Assembly (NCBI GenBank): GCA_018432935.1
Contig: JAHDSF010000051.1
Span: forward strand, 1-33,702
Direction: 5' to 3'
DNA: 33,702 nucleotides
From: Rhodospirillales bacterium
GTDB lineage: Bacteria > Pseudomonadota > Alphaproteobacteria > Rhodospirillales > Shumkoniaceae
Shown here: in pieces, positions 1 to 7,979 of the stretch
Layout: every line of letters starts with the position of its first letter
Numbering within the stretch: the first letter of the stretch is position 1
Position numbers and translations under genes: made by a program
Notes under the pieces: generated by a model
Databases searched by the model: none
The model's input: only the letters and a program-made list of their open reading frames with translations
Told to the model about the DNA's origin: nothing

Positions 1-4
1 GAGG

Positions 5-616
5 CTAGGCGACGGCTTCGGGAACCGCGGCGATCGCCTCCAGCAGGCCGGCGAAGCTTTCGGCGAGCGGGAACTGCGGGAACTCGCGGACCACATTTTC
101 CGGAGCGTGGAACAGGAAGCCCTGGTGGGCGGCCCCCAGCATGGTCGTGTCGTTGTACGAATCGCCGGCAGCGATGGTGGTGAAGTTGAGCGCGCGAAAA
201 GCCTCGATCGACAGCCGCTTGTGATCGCGTTTGCGCAGGCGATAGTCGACCACCCGGCCTTCGCCATCGATCGCTAGGCTGTGGCAGAACAGGGTCGGCC
301 AACCGAGCTGCCGCATGAGGGGCTGCGCGAACTGCTCGAAGGTGTCCGAGAGGATCACGACCGGATAGCGCGCGCGCAGGGCATCGAGGAACTCCCGCGC
401 CCCGTCGAGCGGGCGCATGCCGCCGATGACCGCCTGGATGTCCTTGAGCTTGATGCCGTGCTCGTCGAGGATGCGCAGCCGCTGCTTCATCAGCACGTCG
501 TAATCGGGCACGTCGCGGGTCGTCGCCCGCAAGGCGGGGATGCCTGTCCGCTCGGCCACGTTGATCCAGACTTCAGGAACAAGAACCCCTTCGAGGTCCA
601 GACATACGATCTTCAC
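5..616 (-). CDS. thrH: ThrH: phosphoserine phosphatase / homoserine phosphotransferase
   Basis: A HAD-superfamily phosphatase of 203 residues, the usual ThrH length. ThrH dephosphorylates phosphoserine in serine synthesis and can pass the phosphate to homoserine; it acts in the cytosol. HAD motifs are intact: motif I around residues 7-12 (DLEGVL, with Asp7 as nucleophile and Glu9 where many HADs have a second Asp, a ThrH trait), motif II SDT at 90-92, and motif IV GDSYND at 151-156. The whole sequence closely resembles my memory of Pseudomonas ThrH, including the stretch after motif IV (FHAPENV, REFPQFP). I place the start at a GTG at 616-614, preceded by GAGGGGG; the upstream in-frame ATG would add 13 residues that do not fit the family. 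It is the last of three minus-strand genes, 55 bp after the uracil-DNA glycosylase stop, so co-transcription is possible. It ends four bases from the window edge. Confidence 0.93.
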   Translation of the reverse strand: MKIVCLDLEGVLVPEVWINVAERTGIPALRATTRDVPDYDVLMKQRLRILDEHGIKLKDIQAVIGGMRPLDGAREFLDALRARYPVVILSDTFEQFAQPLMRQLGWPTLFCHSLAIDGEGRVVDYRLRKRDHKRLSIEAFRALNFTTIAAGDSYNDTTMLGAAHQGFLFHAPENVVREFPQFPLAESFAGLLEAIAAVPEAVA

Positions 617-671
617 GGTTCCCCCTCGACATGACGTGATGCGGCAACCGGTCAACGATAGCAGGAGGACG

Positions 672-1310
672 TCATGCCGCCAATCGGCTCGCGATGCCCG
701 CGACGACGTCCTCGAACATGCTCACCGTGAGGCGACCGGTATTGGTGTTGTAGCGCGAGCAGTGATAGCTGTCGGCGAGGATCAGGCCTGCTCTCGGCTC
801 GTGGAATGCGCCATGCCGGAACGGGAAGGCGGCGACCCTGACGCCCAGCGCAGCGAGCACCGCTCCGTGCGCGATCCTCCCCAGTGCCAGGATGCAGCGC
901 AGCCTGGGCAGGGCGGCAATCTCCTCGGTCAGGAAGGTCCGGCAGGCGGCGATCTCGGCCCCCACCGGCTTGTTCTCGGGCGGCACGCAGCGCACCGCGT
1001 TGGTGATCCGGCAGTCGCGGAGGACAAGGCCATCGTCCGGGCGGGCCTCGTAATGACCGGCAGCAAAGCCGAAGCGGATCAGGGTCGCGTACAGCAGGTC
1101 GCCGGCATAGTCGCCGGTGAATGGTCGCCCGGTCCGGTTCGCCCCCTGCAGGCCCGGAGCCAATCCCACCACCAGGAGCGCCGCGGAAAGATCGCCGAAC
1201 GAGGGAACCGGGTCGTTGTGCCAGTCGGGAAAGCGACGGCGGTTGGCCGCCCTCATGGTGGCCAGCCGCTGGCAGAGGGGGCAGTCGGGCAGGGGGGGCA
1301 CGGGGTTCAA
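672..1310 (-). CDS. Family 5 (UDGb-type) iron-sulfur uracil-DNA glycosylase
   Basis: A DNA repair enzyme that removes uracil, and in this family other deaminated bases, from DNA. The 212-residue protein has motif A near residues 49-67 (GLAPG then GANRTGRPFTGD) and motif B near 182-194 (HCSRYNTNTGRL), both typical of the UDGb branch, which lacks the catalytic Asp or Asn of family 1. Cys10, Cys13, Cys108 and Cys123 have the spacing of the four ligands of the 4Fe-4S cluster. The start is uncertain: a TTG at 1310 overlaps the stop of the upstream NYN gene by four bases (TTGA), while a GTG at 1301 is also possible and would still keep the first Cys pair. The overlap points to translational coupling with the NYN gene. 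The family assignment is firm; the exact substrate range cannot be read from sequence. Confidence 0.9.
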   Translation of the reverse strand: MNPVPPLPDCPLCQRLATMRAANRRRFPDWHNDPVPSFGDLSAALLVVGLAPGLQGANRTGRPFTGDYAGDLLYATLIRFGFAAGHYEARPDDGLVLRDCRITNAVRCVPPENKPVGAEIAACRTFLTEEIAALPRLRCILALGRIAHGAVLAALGVRVAAFPFRHGAFHEPRAGLILADSYHCSRYNTNTGRLTVSMFEDVVAGIASRLAA

Positions 1311-1894
1311 TCCGCTGCCGGACCGTCGAGCACGACGTCCTGCGGCGTGCCCGGCTCGCGGCGGCCGTTCACCCGTTCGATGCTGTCCTGCAGGTCCTGC
1401 AGCTCGAGGAAGGTGTCGGCCTGGCGTCGCAGCTCGTCGGCGACCATTGCCGGCTGCGACCGCACCGTGCTGACCACCGTCACCCGCACGCCCTTGCGTT
1501 GCACGGCTTCGACCAGCCGCCGGAAATCGCCGTCGCCCGAGAACAGCACCGCGTGGTCGAGGTGGTCGGCCATCTCCATCAGGTCGATCGCCAGCTCGAT
1601 ATCCATGTTGCCCTTGATCTTGCGGCGGCCGGTGGCAGGATCGGTGAACTCCTTGGTCGGCTTGGTCACCATGGCGTAGCCGTTGTAATCCAGCCAGTCG
1701 ACCAGCGGTCTGATCGGCGAATACTCCTGGTCTTCCAGCATCGCCGTATAATAGAAGGCGCGGATGAGACGGCCCTTCTGGGCGAACAGCTCAAGAAGGC
1801 GCTTGTAGTCGATGTCAAAGCCCAGCGCTCGCGCCGCGGCGTAGAGGTTGGCGCCGTCGATGAACAGCGCGATCTTCTCTTGCGGATAAAACAT
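1307..1894 (-). CDS. NYN-domain (LabA/DUF88-like) putative ribonuclease
   Basis: A 195-residue protein of the NYN/PIN-like fold, a family of metal-dependent nucleases thought to act on RNA. Conserved acidic positions are present in order: Asp13 in FIDGANL, Asp98 and Asp104 in the segment GNMDIELAIDLM, and Asp121/Asp123 in FSGDGDF. These would form the metal site. The N-terminal 165 residues are the domain and the last 30 are a variable tail. I chose the ATG at 1894 because the FIDGAN strand normally lies 10-15 residues from the start; the frame stays open upstream to 2275, but that part runs under folK and has no family resemblance. It is divergent from folK across 105 bp and overlaps the downstream uracil-DNA glycosylase by four bases. 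The RNA or DNA target is unknown. Confidence 0.85.
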   Translation of the reverse strand: MFYPQEKIALFIDGANLYAAARALGFDIDYKRLLELFAQKGRLIRAFYYTAMLEDQEYSPIRPLVDWLDYNGYAMVTKPTKEFTDPATGRRKIKGNMDIELAIDLMEMADHLDHAVLFSGDGDFRRLVEAVQRKGVRVTVVSTVRSQPAMVADELRRQADTFLELQDLQDSIERVNGRREPGTPQDVVLDGPAAD

Positions 1895-1999
1895 GGCCTG
1901 GATCCTGAAAGCGATGCTTGAAATGGCACGGAGCGCCGAGAATGCCGATGAGGCCCCCGCAAGGCGCGAACCTACGGCTTCGGACGGGGTACCGCAACA

Positions 2000-2506
2000 A
2001 TGAATGGCGGGGCGATCCTGATCGGCATCGGCGCCAATCTGCCGCATCCGCGGCACGGGGTTCCGACCGCCACGTGCCGGGCGGCGCTGCAAGAGCTCGA
2101 AGGCTGCGGCGTCCGAATCGTCGCATGTTCCCCGTTCTACGAAAGCGAGCCCGTTCCTCCGTCGTCCCAGCCGCTCTACGCCAATGCGGTTGCCCGCATC
2201 GAGACCGGGTTCGATCCCGAGCGGCTTCTCGATCTCCTGCATGAGGTGGAGGCGAGCTTCGGCCGCGTCCGGCACGAGCGCAACGAGGCCCGCGTTCTCG
2301 ACCTTGACCTCCTAGCCTACGGCAACCGGGTCTCCGGCCCGGGCGAAAGGCCTCTGCTGCCGCACCCACGGATGCACGAACGGGGGTTTGTCCTGGTGCC
2401 CTTGCGCGATGTCGTGCCCGGCTTTCGCCACCCGGTAAGCGGCGCGACCGTCGACGCCATGATCGCGGCCCTGCCGCCACAAGGGGCGATGCGCCGCATC
2501 TCTTGA
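2000..2506 (+). CDS. folK: HPPK: 6-hydroxymethyl-dihydropterin pyrophosphokinase
   Basis: Transfers pyrophosphate from ATP to 6-hydroxymethyl-7,8-dihydropterin, the step before dihydropteroate synthase in folate synthesis. The 168-residue protein has the HPPK features: an N-terminal strand with GIGANL at 9-14, the YESEP segment near 47-51, YANAV at 60-64, the signature around 89-105 with Arg residues followed by LDLDLL (Asp101 and Asp103, the Mg/ATP ligands), and the C-terminal LLPHPRMHERGFVL block. Length is normal for the family. It stands alone rather than beside folP or folB. It diverges from the NYN gene and lies about 100 bp before rpoZ, with a possible rpoZ promoter between them. No strong ribosome binding site is visible before the ATG at 2000. 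Confidence 0.95.
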   Translation: MNGGAILIGIGANLPHPRHGVPTATCRAALQELEGCGVRIVACSPFYESEPVPPSSQPLYANAVARIETGFDPERLLDLLHEVEASFGRVRHERNEARVLDLDLLAYGNRVSGPGERPLLPHPRMHERGFVLVPLRDVVPGFRHPVSGATVDAMIAALPPQGAMRRIS

Positions 2507-2542
2507 TCTTCGCGGGGCGGGGCGAGTACCCTGTGGGTTCGC

Positions 2543-2573
2543 TTGCGTTGCGGCGAGCATGACCGTATATAAG
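2543..2573 (+). promoter_or_regulatory. Candidate sigma-70 promoter for rpoZ
   Basis: A TATATAAG run at 2566-2573 stands out in GC-rich DNA and gives a -10 element (TATATA, or TATAAG two bases on). A TTGCGT at 2543-2548 lies 17 bp upstream of TATATA and matches the -35 consensus at three of six positions. The predicted transcript would start about 30 bp before the rpoZ ATG. The -10 is convincing; the -35 is weak. Confidence 0.45.
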
Positions 2574-2611
2574 TCGCGCTTTCCGGACGGTTATTGTGTG
2601 GAGGTCGGCGT

Positions 2612-3076
2612 ATGGCACGCGTGACGGTCGAAGATTGCGTCCTCAAGGTTCCGAACCGGTTCGAGCTGGTGATGCTCGCCGCCCAAAGGGCGCGTAACCT
2701 GACGTCCGGCGCGCCCTTGACGGTGGAACTCGACAACGACAAGACCCCCGTCGTGGCGTTGCGCGAGATCGCCGATGCGACGGTCCCGCTGTCCGACCTC
2801 GAGGAATCGCTGATCAAGGGCCTGCAGCGCTTTCACGAGACCGAGGAGGCCGAACCGGAGCCGGAAGTCGACGAGGACGTGCTCGCGGCCGACGCGCTCG
2901 AAGTGGCGCTTGGCGCCGATCTCGCCGCCTCTGCTGGCGAAGACGAAGGGGACTTCGACCTCGGCGAGGATGCGGCCGAGATGGACGAGGCCGGGGATCC
3001 TCTCGCCGAGCTGGATCCGATGGCGAAGGATGGCGACGACCTGGTTTACGAGGATGGACCGGAAGACGAGGACTGA
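2612..3076 (+). CDS. rpoZ: RNA polymerase omega subunit with long acidic tail
   Basis: The small subunit that helps assemble the RNA polymerase core around beta-prime. Residues 1-75 are the conserved omega domain: MARVTVEDC at the start, then [16 protein letters not shown], then the PVVALREIA helix. A tail of about 79 residues (76-154) follows in which I count 34 Asp or Glu and a single Lys. E. coli omega is about 91 residues; acidic tails are common in alphaproteobacteria, but this one nearly doubles the protein. The ATG at 2612 follows a GGAGG at 2600-2604 and gives the family's standard N-terminus; an earlier in-frame start at 2594 would add six residues. The gene sits directly before the (p)ppGpp synthetase gene, the usual order in this group and functionally apt because omega takes part in ppGpp binding in E. 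coli. Confidence 0.94.
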   Translation: MARVTVEDCVLKVPNRFELVMLAAQRARNLTSGAPLTVELDNDKTPVVALREIADATVPLSDLEESLIKGLQRFHETEEAEPEPEVDEDVLAADALEVALGADLAASAGEDEGDFDLGEDAAEMDEAGDPLAELDPMAKDGDDLVYEDGPEDED

Positions 3077-3132
3077 AACGATCTGGGCGGGCGGGCCGTC
3101 GGATCGCGTACCCGTCGCGGTGACGTAAAGGC

Positions 3133-5286
3133 ATGATCCGCCAGTTTGAACTTGTTGAGCGCGTAAAGAGCTATGACCCGGGCGCGGATGAGGATGCCCT
3201 CAACCGCGCCTATGTTTTCGCCATGAAGGCGCATGGCGCTCAGAAGCGCGCCTCCGGCGACCCCTATTTTTCGCACCCGCTGGAAGTCGCCGGCATCCTG
3301 ACCCTGTACCGGCTCGATGCCGCCTCGATCATCACTGCACTCTTGCACGACGTCATCGAGGACACCCCGGCGACCCAGGAGGAGATCCGCGGTCACTTCG
3401 GCGACGAGGTGGCGCGTCTCGTCGACGGCGTCACCAAGCTGACCCGGATCGAGCTGCAATCGGACCTGTCCAAGCAGGCCGAGAACTTCCGCAAGCTGCT
3501 GCTGGCGATGTCGGACGACATCCGCGTGCTGTTGATCAAGCTCGCCGATCGCCTGCACAACATGCGGACTCTCCACTTCATCAAGAACCCGGACAAGCGG
3601 CGGCGCATCGCCGCCGAGACGATGGAAATCTACGCGCCGCTCGCCGAGCGCATCGGCATGCAGGCGCTGAAAGACGAGCTGGAGGACCTCGCGTTCGCCG
3701 AGCTCAATCCCGACGCCCGCAATTCCATCCTCAACCGGTTGGAGTTCCTGCGCACCCACGGCGGCGAGGTGGTGCCGAAGATCTGCGCCGAACTGCAGAA
3801 GACGCTGGAGGAGGCGGGGCTTTCGGCGACGGCCGTGTCCGGCCGCGAGAAGGCGCCGTTCTCGATCTGGCGCAAAATGCAGCGCCAGAACATCGGCTTT
3901 GAGCAGCTGAGTGACATCATTGCGTTCCGCACCATCGTCGACTCGATCGCCGACTGCTACCGCGCGTTGGGCGTCGTGCACAGCAGGTACCCGATGGTTC
4001 CGGGCCGCTTCAAGGACTACATCAGCACGCCGAAGCCGAACGGCTACCGTTCGATCCACACCGGCGTCATCGGCCCCTTCAAGCAGCGCATCGAGATCCA
4101 GATCCGCACCCGCGACATGCACGAGGTCGCCGAGAACGGCGTTGCCGCGCACTGGGTCTACAAGCAGGGCGAGATCACCCATCACGAGGGCCGGCAGTAC
4201 CGCTGGCTGCGCGAGCTGCTGGAAATCCTGGAGCACGCCTCTAATCCGGAGGAGTTCCTCGAGCACACCAAGCTCGACCTGTTCCAGGACCAGGTGTTCT
4301 GCTTCACTCCCAAGGGCGACCTTATCGCGCTGCCGCGCGGCGCCACCCCGGTCGATTTCGCCTACGCCGTCCACTCGGCCGTCGGCGATCGCTGCGTCGG
4401 GGCGAAGATCAACGGCCGCATCATGCCGCTGCGCTCGCAGCTCCAGAACGGCGACCAGGTCGAGATCCTGACCTCCAAGGCGCAGACCCCGTCGCCGACC
4501 TGGGAAAGGTTCGTCGTCACCGGTCGCGCCCGCGCCAAGATCCGCCGCTTCGTCCGCCTCAAGGAGCGCGAGCAGTACGTCCAGCTTGGCCGCTCGATCC
4601 TGCAGCGCGCCTTCCGCGATCACGGGTACGAGTACACCGACAAGGCCGTCGAAGGGGTCCTCAAGACCTTCAAGTCGGCCTCGGCCGAGGATCTTTGCGT
4701 CGAAGTCGGCAAGGGTACCCACACCGGCCGCGAGGTTCTGGTCGTCGTCTATCCCGGCGTCAGGGATCAGGACAAGGAAAGCGACAAGGTCGTTCCGATC
4801 GTCCGCGCCCGCGCCAAGCAGGAAACGGGCAAGGGAGGCATCCCCATCAAGGGGCTGATCCCCGGCATGGCCATGCACCTCGCCGGTTGCTGCCATCCGC
4901 TGCCCGGAGATCGCATCGTCGGCATCGTGACCACCGGGCGAGGCGTCACCATCCACACCATCGACTGCGACACCCTCGAGAACTACGTCGACACCCCGGA
5001 ACGCTGGCTCGACGTCTCGTGGGACCTCGACAGCGCCCCCGAGGAGGTCCATACGGGGCGCATCATCGTCACCGTCGCCAACGAGCCGGGCAGTCTGGCG
5101 GCGGTTTCGAACCTGATCGCCAAGAACGACGGCAACATCTCCAACCTCAAGATCACCAACCGCTCCACCGACTTCTTCGACATCCTGATCGATATCGACG
5201 TGAAGACGGTCAAGCACCTGACCAACATCATCGCCGCCCTGCGCGCTTCGCCCGCCATCGGGCAGGTCGAACGGGCACGAAACTGA
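3133..5286 (+). CDS. spoT: Bifunctional (p)ppGpp synthetase/hydrolase (RelA/SpoT, Rsh)
   Basis: The single long RelA/SpoT homologue that makes and breaks the alarmone (p)ppGpp in the stringent response; alphaproteobacteria usually have one such enzyme, often called Rsh or RelA. The protein has 717 residues in the standard order. An HD hydrolase domain covers about 25-180, with His48, His72-Asp73, Glu76-Asp77 and the LADRLHNM helix at 137-144, so hydrolase activity should be intact. The synthetase domain covers about 240-345, with RFKDYISTPKPNGYRS at 292-307 and EIQIRT at 321-326, so synthesis should be intact too. A TGS domain follows around 385-450, then a CCHPLPGD segment, and a C-terminal ACT domain from about 640. 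It lies 56 bp after rpoZ and 15 bp before pdxJ, so they probably share transcripts. Confidence 0.96.
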   Translation: MIRQFELVERVKSYDPGADEDALNRAYVFAMKAHGAQKRASGDPYFSHPLEVAGILTLYRLDAASIITALLHDVIEDTPATQEEIRGHFGDEVARLVDGVTKLTRIELQSDLSKQAENFRKLLLAMSDDIRVLLIKLADRLHNMRTLHFIKNPDKRRRIAAETMEIYAPLAERIGMQALKDELEDLAFAELNPDARNSILNRLEFLRTHGGEVVPKICAELQKTLEEAGLSATAVSGREKAPFSIWRKMQRQNIGFEQLSDIIAFRTIVDSIADCYRALGVVHSRYPMVPGRFKDYISTPKPNGYRSIHTGVIGPFKQRIEIQIRTRDMHEVAENGVAAHWVYKQGEITHHEGRQYRWLRELLEILEHASNPEEFLEHTKLDLFQDQVFCFTPKGDLIALPRGATPVDFAYAVHSAVGDRCVGAKINGRIMPLRSQLQNGDQVEILTSKAQTPSPTWERFVVTGRARAKIRRFVRLKEREQYVQLGRSILQRAFRDHGYEYTDKAVEGVLKTFKSASAEDLCVEVGKGTHTGREVLVVVYPGVRDQDKESDKVVPIVRARAKQETGKGGIPIKGLIPGMAMHLAGCCHPLPGDRIVGIVTTGRGVTIHTIDCDTLENYVDTPERWLDVSWDLDSAPEEVHTGRIIVTVANEPGSLAAVSNLIAKNDGNISNLKITNRSTDFFDILIDIDVKTVKHLTNIIAALRASPAIGQVERARN

Positions 5287-5301
5287 CGGGAATCGAAGGC
5301 C

Positions 5302-6036
5302 ATGGCCCGCAAGCTGCGTCTTGGCGTCAACATCGATCACGTGGCGACCATCCGGAATGCGCGCGGCGGTCGCCATCCCGATCCGGTCCGCGCCGCCTTC
5401 CTGGCGGCCGAGGCGGGGGCCGACGGCATCACCGCGCATTTGCGCGAAGATCGCCGCCACATCTCGGACGCCGACATCTCGGCGCTGATCGAGCGCATCG
5501 CGCTGCCGCTGAACCTCGAGATGGCGGCGACCCCAGAGATGGTCGAGATCGCGCTTCGCCATCGGCCGCGCGCGTGCTGCATCGTTCCCGAAAAGCGGGA
5601 AGAGCGCACCACCGAAGGCGGCCTTGACGCGGCCGGCCATCACGATGCGCTGAAACCGATGGTGCGCCGGCTTTCGGAAGCCGGGATCCGGGTCTCGCTG
5701 TTCATCGAGCCCGGCGAGCATCAGCTTCAGGCGGCGAAATCGGTGGGGGCACCGGTGGTCGAGCTCCACACCGGCGCCTACTGCGACGCCGAGGGAGAGG
5801 CGCGGGCCCGCGAGCTTGCCCGCATCGTCGAGGCGGCGCGGATCGCCGACCGGCTCGGGCTGGAATGCCATGCCGGCCACGGACTGACCTACGAGACGGT
5901 CGGGCCGGTGGCCGCCATTCCCACGGTGACCGAGCTCAACATCGGTCACTTCCTGATCGGCGAGGCCATTTTCGTCGGCCTCGCGCAAAGCATCCGCCGC
6001 ATGCGCGAGCTGATGGACCAGGCCCGCGAAGGGTAG
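5302..6036 (+). CDS. pdxJ: Pyridoxine 5'-phosphate synthase PdxJ
   Basis: Condenses 1-deoxyxylulose 5-phosphate with 3-amino-2-oxopropyl phosphate to give pyridoxine 5'-phosphate, the last ring-forming step of the DXP-dependent vitamin B6 route. The 244-residue TIM-barrel protein has the N-terminal GVNIDHVAT strand (8-16), HLREDRRHI with catalytic His46, Glu73 in LNLEMA, the flexible loop [15 protein letters not shown] (95-109) and His193 in AGHGL. These match the known E. coli residues His45, Glu72 and His193. Length is normal. It is 15 bp behind the rsh stop and 10 bp before acpS, and the pdxJ-acpS pair is conserved across proteobacteria. Confidence 0.96.
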   Translation: MARKLRLGVNIDHVATIRNARGGRHPDPVRAAFLAAEAGADGITAHLREDRRHISDADISALIERIALPLNLEMAATPEMVEIALRHRPRACCIVPEKREERTTEGGLDAAGHHDALKPMVRRLSEAGIRVSLFIEPGEHQLQAAKSVGAPVVELHTGAYCDAEGEARARELARIVEAARIADRLGLECHAGHGLTYETVGPVAAIPTVTELNIGHFLIGEAIFVGLAQSIRRMRELMDQAREG

Positions 6037-6046
6037 CACCCTCTCG

Positions 6047-6445
6047 ATGATCATCGGCATCGGCACGGACCTGGCGGACATTCGCCGCATCGAAAGCTCA
6101 TTGCAGCGCTTCGGCGACCGCTTTCTCGACCGGGTGTTCACCCAGGGCGAGCAGGCGGCGGCGTATGCCAGAGCCCGGCCGGCCAACGGACTTGCGCTGC
6201 GCTTCGCTGCCAAGGAGGCCTGTTCCAAGGCTTTGGGCACCGGCTTCCGGAAGGGCGTCTTCATGCGCGATATGGCGGTGGCCAACCTGCCGTCGGGCAA
6301 ACCTTATATGATCCTGACCGGCGGTGCGCTCGAGCGCCTGCGCACCTTGACGCCGCCATCACTGGAAGCGCGGGTCGAGGTTTCGCTCTCGGACGAGTAT
6401 CCGTTGGCGCAGGCATTCGTGGTGATTTGGGCGGGACCACGATGA
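6047..6445 (+). CDS. acpS: Holo-[acyl-carrier-protein] synthase AcpS
   Basis: Transfers 4'-phosphopantetheine from CoA to the serine of acyl carrier protein, switching it on for fatty acid synthesis. The 132-residue protein has both AcpS signatures: IGTDLADI at 5-12 with magnesium ligand Asp8, and [15 protein letters not shown] at 52-66 with magnesium ligand Glu57 and Lys61. It is the short, trimeric AcpS type rather than the Sfp type. It starts ten bases after pdxJ, and the two genes are surely co-transcribed. A possible promoter for the next gene, lepB, lies in the 93 bp downstream. Confidence 0.95.
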   Translation: MIIGIGTDLADIRRIESSLQRFGDRFLDRVFTQGEQAAAYARARPANGLALRFAAKEACSKALGTGFRKGVFMRDMAVANLPSGKPYMILTGGALERLRTLTPPSLEARVEVSLSDEYPLAQAFVVIWAGPR

Positions 6446-6463
6446 GCGAGCCATGCGTGCGGC

Positions 6464-6493
6464 TTGACACCCGGCAAACGCGGCGGCTATGTC
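6464..6493 (+). promoter_or_regulatory. Candidate promoter for lepB-rnc-era-recO
   Basis: A perfect TTGACA (6464-6469) is followed after 18 bp by TATGTC (6488-6493), which matches the -10 consensus only at its first three bases. It lies between acpS and lepB and could give the lepB group its own transcript. The -35 is strong and the -10 weak, so this is a candidate only. Confidence 0.4.
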
Positions 6494-6538
6494 GACCCGG
6501 ACCGCCTGCGGCGAAATCGACAAGGAACGGATAGGGGC

Positions 6539-7282
6539 ATGACCCGGAAAAAGCCGGAGGGGTTCGTAGATACCCTGAAGACCATCGTCTATGCGGTTCT
6601 CATCGCCCTGGTCATCCGGACGTTCTTGTTCGAGCCGTTCAACATTCCCTCGGGGTCGATGATCCCGACCCTTCTCGTGGGCGATTACCTGTTCGTCTCG
6701 AAATACTCCTATGGCTACAGTCGCTACTCGTTCCCGCTCGGACAGTACCTGCCGCATTTCCTTTCTGGGCGGGCCTTTGCGAGCGAGCCGGAGCGGGGAG
6801 ACGTCATCGTCTTCAAGCTGCCGCGGCAGGAAGGGACGGACTACATCAAGCGCGTCATCGGCCTGCCCGGCGATCGCGTCCAGGTGATCCAGGGGATCCT
6901 CCACATCAACGGCGTCGCCGTCGAGCGCCGGCAGCTTCATGATTTCCGCTATCGCGACGGCGAGGGCATGCTGCGCAATGCCAGCGTCTTCGAGGAGACC
7001 CTGCCCGGGGGTCGCACCCATCCGATCCTCGAGCTGACCGACACCGCGCCGCTCGACAACACGGGCGTCTTTCTGGTGCCGGAAGGGCACTACTTCATGA
7101 TGGGGGACAACCGGGACAGCTCGCAGGATAGCCGCGTGCTTGACGCTGTAGGCTACGTCCCGCGCGAGAATCTGGTCGGCCGCGCCGAGATCCTGTTCTT
7201 CTCGATCGACGGCAGCTTCTGGCAGTTCTGGCGCTGGCCACACGCATTGCGGTTCGACCGCTTCTTCATGACCCTGGACTGA
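6539..7282 (+). CDS. lepB: Signal peptidase I
   Basis: The inner-membrane serine protease that cleaves signal peptides from exported proteins. The 247-residue protein has one N-terminal membrane segment (about 12-31), the nucleophile motif SGSM with Ser40, the general base Lys104 in DYIKRVIGLPGD (101-112), and the MGDNRDSSQDSR box in the C-terminal half. It is the short form typical of alphaproteobacteria, with a single membrane anchor. I chose the ATG at 6539 because it places charged residues directly before the membrane helix; the frame is open from a TTG at 6464, but that TTG is better read as a -35 element. lepB followed by rnc and era is a widely conserved order. Confidence 0.95.
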   Translation: MTRKKPEGFVDTLKTIVYAVLIALVIRTFLFEPFNIPSGSMIPTLLVGDYLFVSKYSYGYSRYSFPLGQYLPHFLSGRAFASEPERGDVIVFKLPRQEGTDYIKRVIGLPGDRVQVIQGILHINGVAVERRQLHDFRYRDGEGMLRNASVFEETLPGGRTHPILELTDTAPLDNTGVFLVPEGHYFMMGDNRDSSQDSRVLDAVGYVPRENLVGRAEILFFSIDGSFWQFWRWPHALRFDRFFMTLD

Positions 7283-7283
7283 G

Positions 7284-7979
7284 ATGGCTCCTGATTTCTC
7301 GGTGTTCGAAAGCACCGTCGGACATGCCTTCCGGTCACCAAACCTGCTGCAGCGGGCGCTGACGCACGGCAGTGCCACTTCCCGCCGCGACGCCCACCTG
7401 GGATCGAATGAACGCCTTGAGTTCCTCGGCGACCGTGTTCTCGGGCTGGTGGTGGCAGAGATGCTCTACGCCCGGTTCCCGCAGGAGCCGGAGGGGGCCC
7501 TGGCGAAGCGGTTTGCCGTCCTGGTCTGCCGCGAGACGCTGGTCGGCGTTGCCGAAAGCCTGCACCTGGGCGAGCACGTCATCCTCTCGCGAAGCGAGGA
7601 CGACGCGGGCGGCCGTCATAACGAGAGCCTGCTGGCCGATGCCTGCGAGGCGGTGATCGCGGCGATCTTCCTCGACGGCGGCTTCGAGGCGGCCCGCCGC
7701 TTCGTCCGCTCGCAGTGGGAGGATCTGCTGGAGGCGGACGCCCGTCCGCCGCAGGACCCCAAGACCCGGCTGCAGGAATGGGCGCAAGGAAACGGGCTGC
7801 CCCTGCCGAGCTATTACGAGGTCGGCCGCAAGGGGCCGGCCCACGCCCCGGCCTTCACCGTCGCGGTCGAGGTACAGGGGCTGGAGACCGTGCATGCCGA
7901 AGGCTCCTCGAAGCGGGCCGCCGAGCGCAACGCTGCCCGCCTGATGCTGGAGAAGATCGCGATGGGCGCCGATGCCTGA
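7284..7979 (+). CDS. rnc: Ribonuclease III
   Basis: Double-strand-specific endoribonuclease that processes rRNA precursors and structured mRNAs. The 231-residue protein has the signature NERLEFLGD at 42-50; Glu43, Glu46 and Asp50, together with Asp119 and Glu122 in LLADACEAV, correspond to the E. coli catalytic residues Glu38, Glu41, Asp45, Asp114 and Glu117. A double-stranded RNA-binding domain occupies about 157-228, ending in the GSSKRAAERNAA helix. It begins one base after the lepB stop codon and overlaps era by eight bases, so the three genes look translationally linked. Confidence 0.96.
   Translation: MAPDFSVFESTVGHAFRSPNLLQRALTHGSATSRRDAHLGSNERLEFLGDRVLGLVVAEMLYARFPQEPEGALAKRFAVLVCRETLVGVAESLHLGEHVILSRSEDDAGGRHNESLLADACEAVIAAIFLDGGFEAARRFVRSQWEDLLEADARPPQDPKTRLQEWAQGNGLPLPSYYEVGRKGPAHAPAFTVAVEVQGLETVHAEGSSKRAAERNAARLMLEKIAMGADA

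Noticed and set aside
3046-6300. A minus-strand open frame of 1084 codons across rsh, pdxJ and acpS
   Set aside because: It is antisense to three well-conserved genes, rich in Asp, Arg, Val and Gly as expected for the complement of GC-rich codons, and resembles no protein family. The same holds for the long antisense frames at 9528-12242, 12260-13918, 18263-20368, 23357-25468 and 30471-32888 (same strand as or opposite to their host gene, always in a wrong frame).
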